A DNA stretch of 64,000 nt. Origin: Symsagittifera roscoffensis. Taxonomy: Eukaryota; Xenacoelomorpha; Acoela; Convolutidae. The translations under genes were made by a program, and so were the position numbers. The first letter of the stretch is position 1, and each line of letters starts with the position of its first letter. The notes beneath the pieces are model-generated. The model was not told the DNA's origin, did no database searches, and saw only the letters and a program-made list of their open reading frames with translations. Positions 22,765 through 34,396 of this stretch are shown here, in pieces. The stretch lies in assembly GCF_963678635.1 (NCBI RefSeq), contig NC_087065.1, positions 57,190,754-57,254,753 of the forward strand. Direction: 5' to 3'.

Positions 22765-25190
22765 TAATCAGATCGGAAAGGATATTCACTTAGCTCTCCA
22801 GTGATGACTTTTCGGCATAACTTGACCCCTAATGGGCGAATTACGTTACCCTAATAACTTGAAACTCGAGATATTTTTAGACTCTTGAAGTGAATTGTTT
22901 ATCCTTGAAAGAGGTTTTTCACTGCCCCGGGAGACCATCAGAGGAAAATTCGGGTTCGGACCTTGCGAATGGGTACCAGAGTAAATGTCAAGACTTGCAG
23001 GGACTTTTATAACTTTAGCTATAGCTATAACTAAAACTCAAATTAACCAACACAGCGGAAAATTTACGGGTAGCCTACACTTAGACAGAACAGTCAATTC
23101 TCGAAGTTAGTTAGATCACAGTTATTGCAGAGACATTTTATAGTTGGCTCTCAAAGTTAGTTAGAGAACAATTGCGCTATGAGAGCTAAGGTTAGTTCTC
23201 GAAGTTAGTGAGAACAGTTAGTACCGAGTTAGAGAATAGTTGGTTCCCGTAGTCAGAGAACACTGTAGAGAACTTATTAATTTTGCAGGTCAAACTGAGT
23301 AGTTGTGCGGAATAAAGGGGGCGGAACTAAACAGTTCAGATTCTCTGAAGCGGGAAAGTCGTTGAGTTGAATTAAAGTATTCGATAAATCGCGGACCCTT
23401 TTTTTTGTTGAGACTATTAGATCATATTCTGGCCAATCAGAGCCTTCTTGAATTAAACTTATATTAATCTGAATTCACTTACAGTTTGAAGTTCTTGCGA
23501 TAGTGAATGCGAGGGATACAGCCACAGTAGCAGTCACAAAAGGGAGTTCTTGCAACATAGTAGAGTATGTCGCCAATTTAACATTTTAACCCTTTCGAGA
23601 TTTTGTATAGTATTGAATCTCGGTGGTTTCACTGAATTCAATTCTCAAGGGGGTGCGGTGCAGTTAATTAAGAGAGAGAATGGACCTAGAAAAGCAATCA
23701 CCTAAACCTACCTTGCAGTTCAAAAATTTATATAAGTTTTGATATTTCAATTTTCAAACGAAAAATTGATGTAGCAATTCATACCAGAAATTAATTTAAA
23801 AAGACTCTTAAAATTATCGTGCAAATTGACTGAATGTAAAAGATGTTGTCAGAGGTACAGAAGAATTAATTTCGTTTTTGTTTGCAAAAAATAACATTTT
23901 CATTTTCCTCTCAAATCACTTCTGAATCGATTAAATTTAGTATTGAAGTTTCATATCTACGTAAATGGGATGAAACACAGCAGTCAACATTAGTTACTGC
24001 AAACATGAATAAAAGTTATTGCAGTTACAAGACGGCTCGTATGAGTGCGAACTTATAGAAGTTTTGAGAGCACTTGAAGTTAACTAATGTGTCCTGTCCT
24101 AACTTGGGTTTTCAGCAATCTTCAAGTTTTCCCTAAGTTTGAATTTTAGTTCATAATAGTTGAATCCGATTGTTGTATCAAAAATAATCAAAATATTCAA
24201 AAGCGGATCTAAGTTTTTTTTGATCGGACAGCCGAAAACATCCATAATTTGGCCTCAAATGTCTTCGGCTTGAAGTCTTGTCGATTTGACATCTTAAACC
24301 ATTTTAAGTCTGCCATCTATGCGCTAGTTGCAAGTTGCATATGGCGCATTAACGCAAACTTCTTAGAAATAGACTGGATATAATTTCCTAGCGTTTGGTT
24401 AACTATTTCTGACACAGATTCAGCAATCATGCGACATTAAATCGTACTTTACGCAAATCTCAACAAAAAGAGAAATTGATTTTTTTTATTTTTTCAAAAT
24501 GCAATCGTTCACCCAGACTGTAAACACGCTTTTGGCGCTCATAATTGTAAGGTTAGTCTTTAAATATATACATTTTTTCAGATACGAAAACCTCAGAACG
24601 TGATTGTGGGTTTCCTGTAAGTTGCAAACATAGGATAAAACTGTTTTACGTGCCGAGGCATGTTTATTTTTAATCCAGGAACAAAAAATTCGATGTGCTG
24701 ATTTCGAAAACGGTAATTACACCAGATTGTCGATATACTTCTCAGAATTTGTCAAGTTCTTGACGGGGTCCACAGAAGTCCTGAGAATCGTGTTGATTTA
24801 GTCGAGAGTGTTTATGGAATCCTAGCTTCAGTTTCTGAAATTAATGCCCATGTGAACTCAAAGGGTCAACAGCACATGTATAACCACTGTCCCCGAAACT
24901 GGAGAGCAAAAATTCTTTCTTTTTGGTATATTAGAGGAACCAAGTGAACTATCTTGCCCTCTTCAAAATCAGGAGTTCACTTGGTAAAAATTAAAAATTT
25001 TCAGCCAATCAGATTTGAGCATAATGAGCAGATTTTTGTTATACGGCCCAAAATACGTCGGTGAGGGGCCAACAAGCTAAAAATAAGAGTACCATATTCC
25101 AGCTAGCCGAGAATTAAAAATATTATGCAACATGACACCAGATTGTCAATATTGTTATGTAATTTAGTTTATGTAATTTAGTTTATTTCG
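22765..25190. other. no gene seen
   Basis: No coding signal. 23,090-23,280 contains irregular short repeats around '(g/a)gttag(t/a)gaac' and 'ctcgaagttag'. 24,939-24,985 holds an inverted repeat with 12-bp arms (ACCAAGTGAACT and AGTTCACTTGGT) and a loop of about 23 bases. Confidence 0.5.
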
Positions 25191-25192
25191 AT

Positions 25193-25475
25193 GCAGGGGC
25201 GGATCTAGGATTTTCTTGAGGGGGGGGGGGTTGAACTTTAATTTTTATTTTTTGAAAATTTTTTCGACCTTTTTTTGGGTTGACCAAATTATTATTCCGA
25301 GCTCCCCCAAGTCACTAAAAAGACCCTGTTTTTTTGGCGCGCACTCCCCCCTCAAAATTAGTATATATTGGCGCCAAAGGCGCCTTCAGAAAATGTTTAC
25401 GGTCCGTCGCCAAATATGGATATCTGAAAACAGTACCCTTTGGGTCAGCAGGGGATCGAATCCCTGAAGAAATAC
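25193..25475 (+). mobile_element. short dispersed repeat, 'GGGGCGGATCTAGG' family
   Basis: Starts with CAGGGGCGGATCTAGGATTTTC and a G-run, and later contains 'ggcgcgcactcc', 'ctcaaaattagtatatattggcgcc', 'tttacggtc(c/g)gtcg', and 'cagcaggggatcgaatccctga'. The same succession of words appears at 52,447-53,275, so this is a dispersed short element, perhaps a MITE or SINE. No coding capacity is evident. Ends are not defined. Confidence 0.65.
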
Positions 25476-25479
25476 GAGG

Positions 25480-27250
25480 TTTTTGAAATACATGTGATAC
25501 AGTAAAAACGTGTTGTGAGCGGTTTTGCTTAGTCCTAACCAACGTTTCCAGAAATAGGCATAGCTGCATTCCAGACATAGCTATATTCCATATGTCGCAG
25601 AAGGTATAATAATTGCATCTAAAATTTTTGAGCTGACAGTTCTGAAGGTTTTTGAGGATTGAATTTTGCAAAAAACGATTCCACAGTTTTGATGCCTTTT
25701 GTGCGTAGATACTTCACGTGAGCTTTTTGCTTTTATTCCTTATGAAATAATGATGCCAATGGAAGGGTTTTCTGGGACACATTCAAGTGCTTTCTCCCAA
25801 GTAAGTTATTTTAGAGTGAGCTGCGATTCATTTTTTGTCGATTATCAGCATGACCTTCTTTTTATCGATGTTGACTCATAAAACATTATTGTCACAGTAA
25901 AAGGCTTTCTGTACAGTTCAAATTGAAGATCTAGTTGTGTTTTTTTCCAATACATGGCCATCAGCGTTAAAAAAGTGGTAAAACCCTGGTATGTTCCAGA
26001 ACTTGTGCTGGATCAGCTGTGTATAATAAACAGATAGAAGTGGAGCCAGTTGGTAACCTTGTGAAACGCCTTTGTTCTGCGTGACTTTGTTGGATAGGTA
26101 GACTTGATCCGATACTCATATGTGATTGTACTTCATTATAATGGTCGCAACGGATTAGTCGCGACGGATCATCATGGTCGAAAAAGTCTGGAAATGCCAG
26201 ATTTTGGTCGCCAAAGTCAGGACATGTCTAATTTTGGTCTGGAAAGTCTGTACATGCCAAAATTTTGTCGCGAAAGTCTGGACATGAGTCTATGACCTCG
26301 ACCTGGGTATTGCTTTTAAGTTTGATAGAAAATTTTCAGATGAAACATTTCGGCTTAGTGTCTTCAGCAAAGGCTACTGCTCAGACTGTGCAATGCATTT
26401 CTGGAATTCGCAAAGCAAATATAAACTTTTCTCGATGTTGTGTTTGCTGTAGTAATTGATTTGATCAGTTTTTTGAGTGTTGTTATTGTTGATTTTACTT
26501 TAAGGATTCCGTACTGCCTTTTTGGGATAAGGTTGTTTTTTAAAGAAAACTCTGTCAGTCTTTCTTTTAAGAATCTGGTGTATATAATAAAAATGGTGTT
26601 GTTCACAGCTGTTCCCCTGTAATTATCCGGGCTCTATGGTGTGCCTTTTTCTTTGAAATTTTTTTGCAACTGTGTAATGTCTATTTTGCTCTGGAATTGT
26701 TGACGAGTAGAAGCAACAGTCTAGTAGCAGTTTTAAAACCTCGGCTAGCATATTATGTTAGTTTTGATGTATTCGTTGGCTATTTCATCTGGGCCAGCGG
26801 TTTTTTCGACTTTAACCAATTAATTGCAATAACTAATTCATTTAGGCTAATAGGGTGGTCTAGTTGGTCAAGATATTGGACGCCGTTTTTATTAACTTCA
26901 GTTTGAATTTTCATTTTGCTGTCGTAATATAATTTAGTGAAGTGGTTCTCCCAAGTGATTAGTGATATAAAGGTTTTTTAATTTTGACTTGTTTATTTTG
27001 AGTATGTTCCAAAGTTTCGGTATGTCTATTTCCGCGTTTTCTTTGATTCGTTCGGTTTGTTTCTTTTCAATGCTGGTTTAACTTTCTGGCAGGTTCTTTT
27101 GTAAAAGTTTTTTAGCAAACCCGTTTTCTTTCATTTCAAGTATTGCTTTTTTTTTCGCTTCATTGCTGCATAACAAGCTGCGTTGAACCAGGTTCTCTAT
27201 TTTTGTTTCCTTTCTGGTAATTGCAATAGGTATTTACATTTCTGTAATGT
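25480..27250 (-). mobile_element. LINE (non-LTR retrotransposon) ORF2 remnant
   Basis: Minus strand. From high to low coordinates there is an N-x-x-C/K-rich linker (27,060-27,200), the RT start around ISLNELVIAINQLKSKK (near 26,840), a PDNYRG-type motif (near 26,600), RLTEF-LKNNLIPKRQYG (near 26,540), and KVYICF, the position of the first catalytic Asp region (near 26,425). Further down come NKGVSQGYQLAPLLSVYY (near 26,060), a degraded YADD-like HFFNADG (near 25,975), NIDKKKVM and ITYLGE. These are the ordered motifs of LINE reverse transcriptase. Many stops and the lost catalytic Asp pair show it is dead. A 30-bp minisatellite interrupts it at 26,176-26,295. The clade is not assigned. Confidence 0.75.
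26176..26295 (+). repeat. 30-bp minisatellite inside the LINE remnant
   Basis: Four units with starts at 26,176, 26,206, 26,236 and 26,266; consensus GGTCGxxAAAGTCTGGACATGxCxxATTTT. In the plus frame it reads as a 10-residue repeat, G-R-x-S-x-x-M-x-x-F. It sits between LINE reverse-transcriptase motifs, so it is a local expansion within or insertion into the dead element rather than a gene. Confidence 0.85.
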
Positions 27251-30200
27251 TCCGTACAATTCCCATATTTGAGAATAAATCTGGGTGTCTAGCAGTTTCT
27301 AACTGATTTTTCAATGCTAGTTGCTATCTACAGTGCTGATTGTTCCGACTTTTGTAACGAAATTAACAGAATATTTGTGCTCGGGGTGGGTTTTTCTTCA
27401 GACAAGTTTCAGTTTTTCACCTGTGATCATTTTTTGTTAAGTTATGGGGGTTTGAAGATTGCCATTTTGGCCAATTGTAATTTTTATCCCGACTTTTGAA
27501 GAAAAATGTGGCGTATTTATGTTTGGTGTGTTGTTTTTATTCAATGAAATTTCGACTTCTTTGTACCATCTGAAAAATATTGTTGTCTGAAACTAGAATG
27601 TAAGCAAAATATAATTTACTCACAATCAGTTTTCACAAGTTATCATTGTTGTTCCGACTTTCGCAACGAAAGTAACAGAATATTTGTGCTCGGGGTGGGT
27701 TTTTTTTCCTCAGACAAATTTCGACTTTTTAACTAGCCATTTTTGACGGAATTTTTTTAAAAATCATTCAAAAGGTATTGGTGTCCTGGCCTTAAGTTTG
27801 AAAAGATATTTCACTTGTGACCATTTTTTGTAAAGTTATGGGGTTTAAAGATTGCCATTTTGACCAATTTGGGACAATTAACGCGCAATTAACGTGTGAG
27901 CGGAGATTTAATCCGTCTTATAAATCGTTCCAAATTGGTTGAAAGAAAGCTTATTTGCCATAATTGATTTGTTGCAATGAGCGAAATCTATTCTTTTCTT
28001 TTTAATATGGAGTGTGGGTTTATGGTATCAAAAAAAAATCAAATTTTAGAATTTTTTTTTTCATTTAATTATATTACCTATAATTTTTTAATGTTATTAC
28101 TGCTCCATGAACCTTGAAAGGCAGTCGAAACATTTAGGGCTTCGCCCTGATACGAGCAGTCTTATTTTTCCGACTTTCGATACGAAAGTAACGGAATATT
28201 TGTGCTCGGGGTGGGTTTTTTTTTCTTCAGACAAATTTCGACTTTTTAACTGGCCATCTTGTAGCAGTTTTAAAACCTCGGCTAGCATATTATGTTAGTT
28301 TTGATGTATTCGTTGGCTATTTCATCTGGGCCAGCGGTTTTTTCGACTTTAACCAATTAATTGCAATAACTAATTCATTTAGGCTAATAGGTGGTCTAGT
28401 TGGTCAAGATATTGGACGCCGTTTTTATTAACTTCAGTTTGAATTTTGATTTTGCTGTCGTAATATAATTTAGTGAAGTGGTTCTACCAAGTGATTAGTG
28501 ATATAAAGGTTTTTTAATTTTGACTTGTTTATTTTGAGTATGTTCCAAAGTTTCGGTATGTCTATTTCCGCGTTTTCTTTGATTCGTTCGGTTTGTTTCT
28601 TTTCAATGCTGGTTTAACTTTCTGACAGGTTCTTTTGTAAAAGTTTTTTTAGCAAACCCGGTTTCTTTCATTTCATTTATTGCTTTTTTTTGCTTCATTG
28701 CTGCATAACAAGCTGCGTTGAACCAGGTTCTCTATTTTTGTTTCCTTTCTGGTAATTGCAATAGGTATTTACATTTCTGTAATGTTCCGTACAATTCCAC
28801 AATTGAGAATAAATCTGGGTGTCTAGCAGTTTCTAACTGATTTTTCAATGCTAGTTGCTCTCTACAGTGCTGATTGTTCCGACTTTTGTAACGAAATTAA
28901 CAGAATATTTGTGCTCGGGGTGGGCTTTTCTTCAGACAAAGTTCAGTTTTTCACCTGTGATCTTTTTTTGTTAAGTTATGGGGGTTTGAAGATTGCCATT
29001 TTGGCCGATTGTAATTTTTATCCCGACTTTTGAAGAAAAATGTGGCGTATTTATGTTTGGTGTGTTGTTTTTATTCAATGAAATTTCGACTTCTTTTGAA
29101 CTTTTTGTACCATCTGAAAAATATTGATGTCTGAAACTAGAATGTAAGCAAAATATAATTTACTCACAATCAGTTTTCACAAGTTATCATTGTTGTTCCG
29201 ACTTTCGCAACAAAAGTAACGGAATATTTGTGTTCGGGGTGGGTTTTTTTTCCTCAGACAAATTTCGACTTTTTAACCAGCCATTTTTGACGGAATTTTT
29301 TTTAAAAATCATTCAAAAGGTATTCTTGTCCTGGCCTTAAATTTGAAAAGATATTTCACTTGTGACCATTTTTTGTAAAGTTATGGGGTTTAAAGATTGC
29401 CATTTTGACCAATTTGGGACAATTAACGCGCAATTAACGTGTGAGCGGAGATTTATTCCGTCTTATAAATCGTTCCAAATTAGTTGAAAGAAAGCTTATT
29501 TGCGATAATTGATTTGTTTTCTATTTGTTTTGAAACCTATTTTTTTCTTTTTAATATGGAGTGTGGGGTTATGGTATCAAAAAAAATCAAATTTTAGAAT
29601 TTGTTTTTTCATTTTATTATACTACCTATAATTTTTTTATGTTATTACTGCTCCATGAACCTTAAAAGGCAGTCGGAACATTTAGGGCTTCGCCCTGATA
29701 CGAGCAGTCTTATTGTTCCGACTTTCGTTACGAAAGTAACGGAATATTTGTGCTCGGGGTGGGTTTTTTTTCTTCAGACAAATTTCGACTTTTTAACTGG
29801 CCATCCAGTAGCAGTTTTAAAACCTCGGCTAGCATATTATGTTAGTTTTGATGTATTCGTTGGCTATTTCATCTGGGCCAGCGGTTTTTTCGACCTTAAC
29901 CAATTAATTGCAATAACTAATTCATTTAGGCTAATAGGGTGGTCTAGTTGGTCAAGATATTGGACGCCGTTTTTATTAACTTCAGTTTGAATTTTGATTT
30001 TGCTGTCGTAATATAATTTAGTGAAGTGGTTCTCCCAAGTGATTAGTGGTATAAAGGTTTTTTAATTTTGGTTTGTTTATTTTGAGTATGTTCCAAAGTT
30101 TCGGTATGTCTATTTCCGCGTTTTCTTTGATTCGTTCGGTTTGTTTCTTTTCAATGCTGGTTTAACTTTCTGACAGGTTCTTTTGTAAAAAGTTTTTTAG

Positions 30201-31345
30201 CAAACCCGGTTTCTTTCATTTCATTTATTGCTTTTTTTTTCGCTTCATTGCTGCATAACAAGCTGCGTTGAACCAGCTTCTCTATTTTTGTTTCCTTTCT
30301 GGTAATTGCAATAGGTATTTACATTTCTGTAATGTTTCGTACAATTCCACAATTGAGAATAAATCTGGGTGTCTAGCAGTTTCTAACTGATTTTTCAATG
30401 CTAGTTGCTCTCTACAGTGCTGATTGTTCCGACTTTTGTAACGAAATAACAGAATATTTGTGCTCGGGGTGGGCTTTTCTTCAGACAATTTTCAGTTTTT
30501 CACCTGTGATCATTTTTTGTTAACTTATGGGGTTTGAAGATTGCCATTTTGGCCGATTGTAATTTTTATCCCGACTTTTGAAGAAAAATGTGGCGTATTT
30601 ATGTTTGGTGTGTTGTTTTTATTCAATGAAATTTCGACTTCTTTTGAAATTTTTTGTACCATCTGAAAAATATTGTTGTCTGAAACTAGAATGTAAGCAA
30701 AATATAATTTACTCACAATCAGTTTTCACAAGTTATCATTGTTTTTCCGACTTTCGCAACGAAAGTAACGGAATATTTGTGCTCGGGGTGGGTTTTTTTA
30801 TCCTCAGACAAATTTCGACTTTTTAACTAGCCATTTTTGACGGAATTTTTTTAAAAATCATTCAAAAGGTATTGTTGTCCTGGCCTTAAGTTTGAAAAGA
30901 TATTTCACTTGTGACCATTTTTTGTAAAGTTATGGGGTTTAAAGATTGCCATTTTGACCAATTTGGGACAATTAACGCGCAATTAACGTGTGAGCGGAGA
31001 TTTAATCCGTCTTATAAATCGTTCCAAATTGGTTGAAAGAAAGCTTATTTGCCATAATTGATTTGTTGCAATGAGCGAAATCTATTCTTTTCTTTTTAAT
31101 ATGGAGTGTGGGTTTATGGTATCAAAAAAAATCAAATTTTAGAATTTTTTTTTTCATTTAATTATATTACCTATAATTTTTTAATGTTATTACTGCTCCA
31201 TGAACCTTAAAAGGCAGTCGAAACATTTATGGCTTCGCCCTGATACGAGCAGTCTTATTTTTCCGACTTTCGATATGAAAGTAACGGAATATTTGTGCTC
31301 GGGGTGGGTTTTTTTTTCTTCAGACAAATTTCGACTTTTTAACTG
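26724..31345. repeat. three tandem ~1.54-kb units (LINE 5' part plus satellite)
   Basis: 'gtagcagttttaaaacctcggctagca' begins units at 26,724, 28,261 and 29,808, spaced 1,537 and 1,547 bp. Each unit contains about 610 bp of the minus-strand LINE (linker and RT start), a short related repeat with 'gtgctcggggtggg', and one full ~516-bp hairpin-flanked repeat. Units differ by scattered substitutions and small indels. Only the first joins the rest of the LINE at its low-coordinate side, so the array grew by tandem duplication after the LINE had been interrupted. Confidence 0.9.
27652..28167. repeat. ~516-bp hairpin-flanked repeat, copy 1
   Basis: Starts 'ttccgactttcg..acgaaagtaacggaatatttgtgctcggggtggg' and ends 'aggcagtcg(a/g)aac..t(t/c)agggcttcgccctgatacgagca(g/c)tctt'. 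The start has a CTTTCGT/ACGAAAG inverted repeat and the end carries an AGGGC-TTC-GCCCT hairpin, extended to 7-bp arms in the copy ending near 31,780. Non-coding. Other copies lie at about 29,197, 30,748 and 31,261, with a diverged one at 61,345. Confidence 0.8.
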
Positions 31346-31785
31346 ACCATTTTTGACGGAATTTTTCTACACCATTCGAAAGCTATTGTTATCCTGAGCT
31401 CAAATTTGAAATGATTTTTCACCTGTGATCATTTTTCATAAATTACGGGGGTTTAAAGATTGCCATTTTGGCCATTTTGGGACAATTAACTTGCGATATA
31501 TTTCGTGCTATTAACGCGTAAGCGGAGAGTTAATCCGTCTTAGAAATCATTCCAAATTGGTTACAAGAAGTTTATGTGCCATAATTGCTTTGTAACAACG
31601 AGCGAAATCTATCCTTTTGTACTTTGTATGGCGTGTGGGGTGATGATTTTCATAAAAAAGTTCAAATTTTAGAATTTTTTTTTTGATTTTGTTATATTTC
31701 ATTGAACTTTTAAATGTTATTACTGCTCCATAAACCTTAAAAGGCAGTCGGAACGTTCAGGGCTTCGCCCTGATACGAGCACTCT
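31261..31785. repeat. hairpin-flanked repeat, last copy of the array
   Basis: Directly follows the copy in the third 1.54-kb unit, with no LINE sequence between, and is noticeably more diverged from the others. It shows that the ~516-bp repeat was tandem on its own, with the LINE segment placed between copies elsewhere. It ends with the perfect TCAGGGC-TTC-GCCCTGA hairpin. Confidence 0.75.
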
Positions 31786-32318
31786 TGTTTAAATTAAAGA
31801 ACAAATTAAACAAAACTCGAACTTTCAAACGCATTTTTCTCAAATTGGGTTAAGATTAGACAAAAAGTGAAGAGATCAAAAGTTGCTTAGAATTTCAACA
31901 GAATAAATTTGGTGCAATTGTTTTCTCAAAAATTTTCAACCAAAATTTTACACCAAAAATGGGTCATTTTGGTTTTTTTCATTTAATCAAAAATTACGCT
32001 GAAACTAATTTGTTAATTGATGAGAAACATATATCACAAGAAGCCTCTTACACAGCCCAACAAAGTTCTAGAAAGTTTGAATCTCCAAAAGCCTGGATAA
32101 GAGAAACTATTTTTGCCTGATAGTCAAGAAATGTGATTTTTCTTTAGTTAAACCAAAAAGTTTTGCTTAAAAACAACTTTTAAACAATTTGCTCAAATTT
32201 TTGGAGATTTAAACATTAAAAGAACTTTTCTTTTTTTCTAATGTGAAGCCAATTTGAGAAAAACGCGTTTGAATATTCAAGTTTTTTTTCGCTTTGTTCG
32301 GATAATTTTAGTCAGCAC
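31776..32318. mobile_element. inverted-repeat element (MITE / Tc1-like)
   Basis: The left arm (about 31,776-31,900, with 'aaacgcatttttctcaaattgggttaagattag') is matched in inverse orientation at about 32,215-32,318 ('ctaatgtgaagccaatttgagaaaaacgcgttt', ending in CAGCACAG followed by TA). A CAGTGC/GCACTG-type end next to TA is typical of the Tc1/mariner superfamily, which inserts at TA. No transposase frame is visible. The left terminus is blurred because the preceding satellite ends in similar sequence. Confidence 0.55.
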
Positions 32319-32939
32319 AGTATATCATGGCAAAACTGTGCCTGTGCTTGGTTAATGCGGCAAACACAACGGTCAAGAATTTTCTTTCTGTCATTGTGTT
32401 GAAATATTCTGGCGATCCATGCAGCCGCTTCTCTTTGACTTGAAAACTGTTCGACAATTGTTTTCAAGTCTCAATATTGGTCTAAGATTGGACGCCGCTT
32501 GACCATATTCATTGATGCTCACAGATCACAAGACTGCTTGTATCACAGCAAAATCTTCAATGTTATGGCTGCAATTCAAAGTATCTGCAGCTATTTTTCA
32601 AACAAATCGGCAAAAATTTTCAGAAAATAAATGGAAGTGTCAATTTTTGTGTTTGTTATAAGACCTTCCACCATATTGATCCGCGCAATGTCAACTACCA
32701 GGTTATTTTTTACTCAAATAGAAACTGGTTTCTCGAAGCAATTAGATTGCTGTAATTCAATATGGAATGATTTCTTCCAATGCACTAGTGAAAACGCAAT
32801 CGTGATTCGAATGATATTTTCAAATTTTCAAAAAAAATCTCAGTTACGAGAAAAACCAAATAAACATTTTTGAGTTTCGTCTTATTTGGAGCAATCAAAG
32901 CAAGCAAGTAGGCCTTATAATAGCTTACAATTCAATTTC

Positions 32940-33166
32940 GCCGTGAAAATAAATTTGATCCTGTAAAACTAAATATGACCCATTTTTGGGTTAAAATTTT
33001 GGTTGAGAATATTGGAGAAAAAATTGCACCATGTTAATTCTGGTGAAATTCCTAGCAACTTTTGTTTATTTCTTTTTCGTCTTATCTTAACCCAATTTGA
33101 GAAAATCGCGTTTGAAATTTCAAAATTTATTCGTTTTTTACGGTTAATTTGAATGAGCACTGTATT
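32940..33166 (-). mobile_element. second arm of the same inverted-repeat family
   Basis: The reverse complement of 32,975-33,160 matches the left arm at 31,790-31,975 over some 185 bases (shared words such as 'ttctcaaattgggttaagat', 'caaccaaaatttta', 'aaaaatgggtc'). Its outer end is CAGTGCTCATTCAAATTAA flanked by TA, a Tc1/mariner-like terminus. With the left arm it may delimit a nested ~1.39-kb element (31,776-33,166). The interior 32,320-32,940 shows no recognisable transposase. Confidence 0.6.
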
Positions 33167-33169
33167 TAT

Positions 33170-34032
33170 TATTGTAAGTTTTCTGGATTCATATTTTTGT
33201 ATCTTCCGCTGTATGCTTTTCAGCTATTTTTAAAATTATTTCCAAGTTGATCTTCCTGAATTACAGCAGTAAAAATTAAGTAGGTACTACTTCATCCGTT
33301 ACAGAAACAAGTGGCCTGTTGAGGGTCGTTGAGGCAAAATAAACAGAAAAAGCATATAAAGTTCAAGCTCTCAGTTAATTTAACTCCTCCAACTCCCTTG
33401 TTCAGGCGGTAATTAATTTCTCCGACTAAGACGCAGACGCGTTTTTCACCGTTTTGCTTTGTTACTTCAAGAAAAGGGTGAGTAGAATTTCATCCAGCAA
33501 GATGTTTGGTTCGGAAAACACGAGTAACAAATATACGTCTTAACCGAGCGCATCGATGAGATTGTTCCATTGTTCCTTTCACAATCAGTTCGTGTATAAT
33601 TGTAATTTCGCGTTTGATACTTATAGTAACGCTCCCTGATGGTCTTTCGCTTACAGTTTTTTTGCTGTGTGCAAATAGTATACGTTGCTTTAAAGAGATG
33701 TATGAGAGATGCTCAGCTGCAGTTTCTATAGATGCAATGTGCTCTTTATCCTTTTTATGTTCCGTGAAAGGATTTATAGTGATCAATTGTTTCATTTCCA
33801 GTTCTTTAGTCATGTTTTTTTTTGGATCTCGTTGTTGAAAATAAATATTGTTTCTCTGCATTTTCAGTTTTCATCTTGCGGAGTTTTGTTCTTACTTTTG
33901 ATACTGAAACTCTGTTTCTTCTTTAGACACATCTGGTTGCATGAAGACGCCCTGTTTTTCTCTCATTCGTTTTTACTTTGATTTCAACTATGTCTTTCAC
34001 TTCAATGATCTCAAAAATTTCATTGGTAAGCT
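33170..34032. other. no gene seen
   Basis: Flanking sequence of the large LTR element. ORFs of 74-123 codons lie on both strands at 33,490-33,981, but they overlap each other with no domain or splice signal that I can support. Confidence 0.4.
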
Positions 34033-34036
34033 CTGT
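34033..34036. repeat. target-site duplication (CTGT), left
   Basis: CTGT immediately before the 3' LTR end (TGAG...). It matches CTGT at 51,232-51,235 just outside the 5' LTR. A 4-bp duplication is in the range usual for Ty3/gypsy integrases. Confidence 0.75.
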
Positions 34037-34396
34037 TGAGTTATGTTCGATTGACTGTACTCATAGAGTAATTTCAGATAAGGTACACCGTCTGCTCGTC
34101 ATGCTATCTTATTTTCGGCCGGATAGATTCGCGCAACTTCTTAGTCTAATACCGATCTTAATCTTACTCTGCTATCTCTTAGTCTCAATAGATCTAGTGT
34201 AAACTGGTTCGTGCGAGTTAGTTTCCAGAAGGAGAACAACTGTATTCTAAGTTTTATTCAAATTGCTCTGGTGCGGAAACTACTGGTGCTAGTGTAATGT
34301 TAGTTATGGATTATGATTGGTTAGTTAAGAATATTTTATAGAATTAGAGAATTATATTCATAACCAATTATAAATTCTTTTTTAGAACTGGTTCCA
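34037..34396 (-). repeat. 3' LTR of the 17.2-kb element
   Basis: 360 bp; minus-strand ends TGGAACCAGTTCTA...AACTCA. It aligns along its length with the LTR at 50,875-51,231, but lacks the palindromic block (GTGCTGAAACTAC and complement) found there. The element sequence just before it (minus strand) is AAAAACTCTCTAAA plus ATGGG, not a pure polypurine tract. Confidence 0.9.

Noticed and set aside
32320-32940. Tc1/mariner transposase between the inverted arms
   Set aside because: No DD(E/D)-type motif or continuous frame could be read on either strand.
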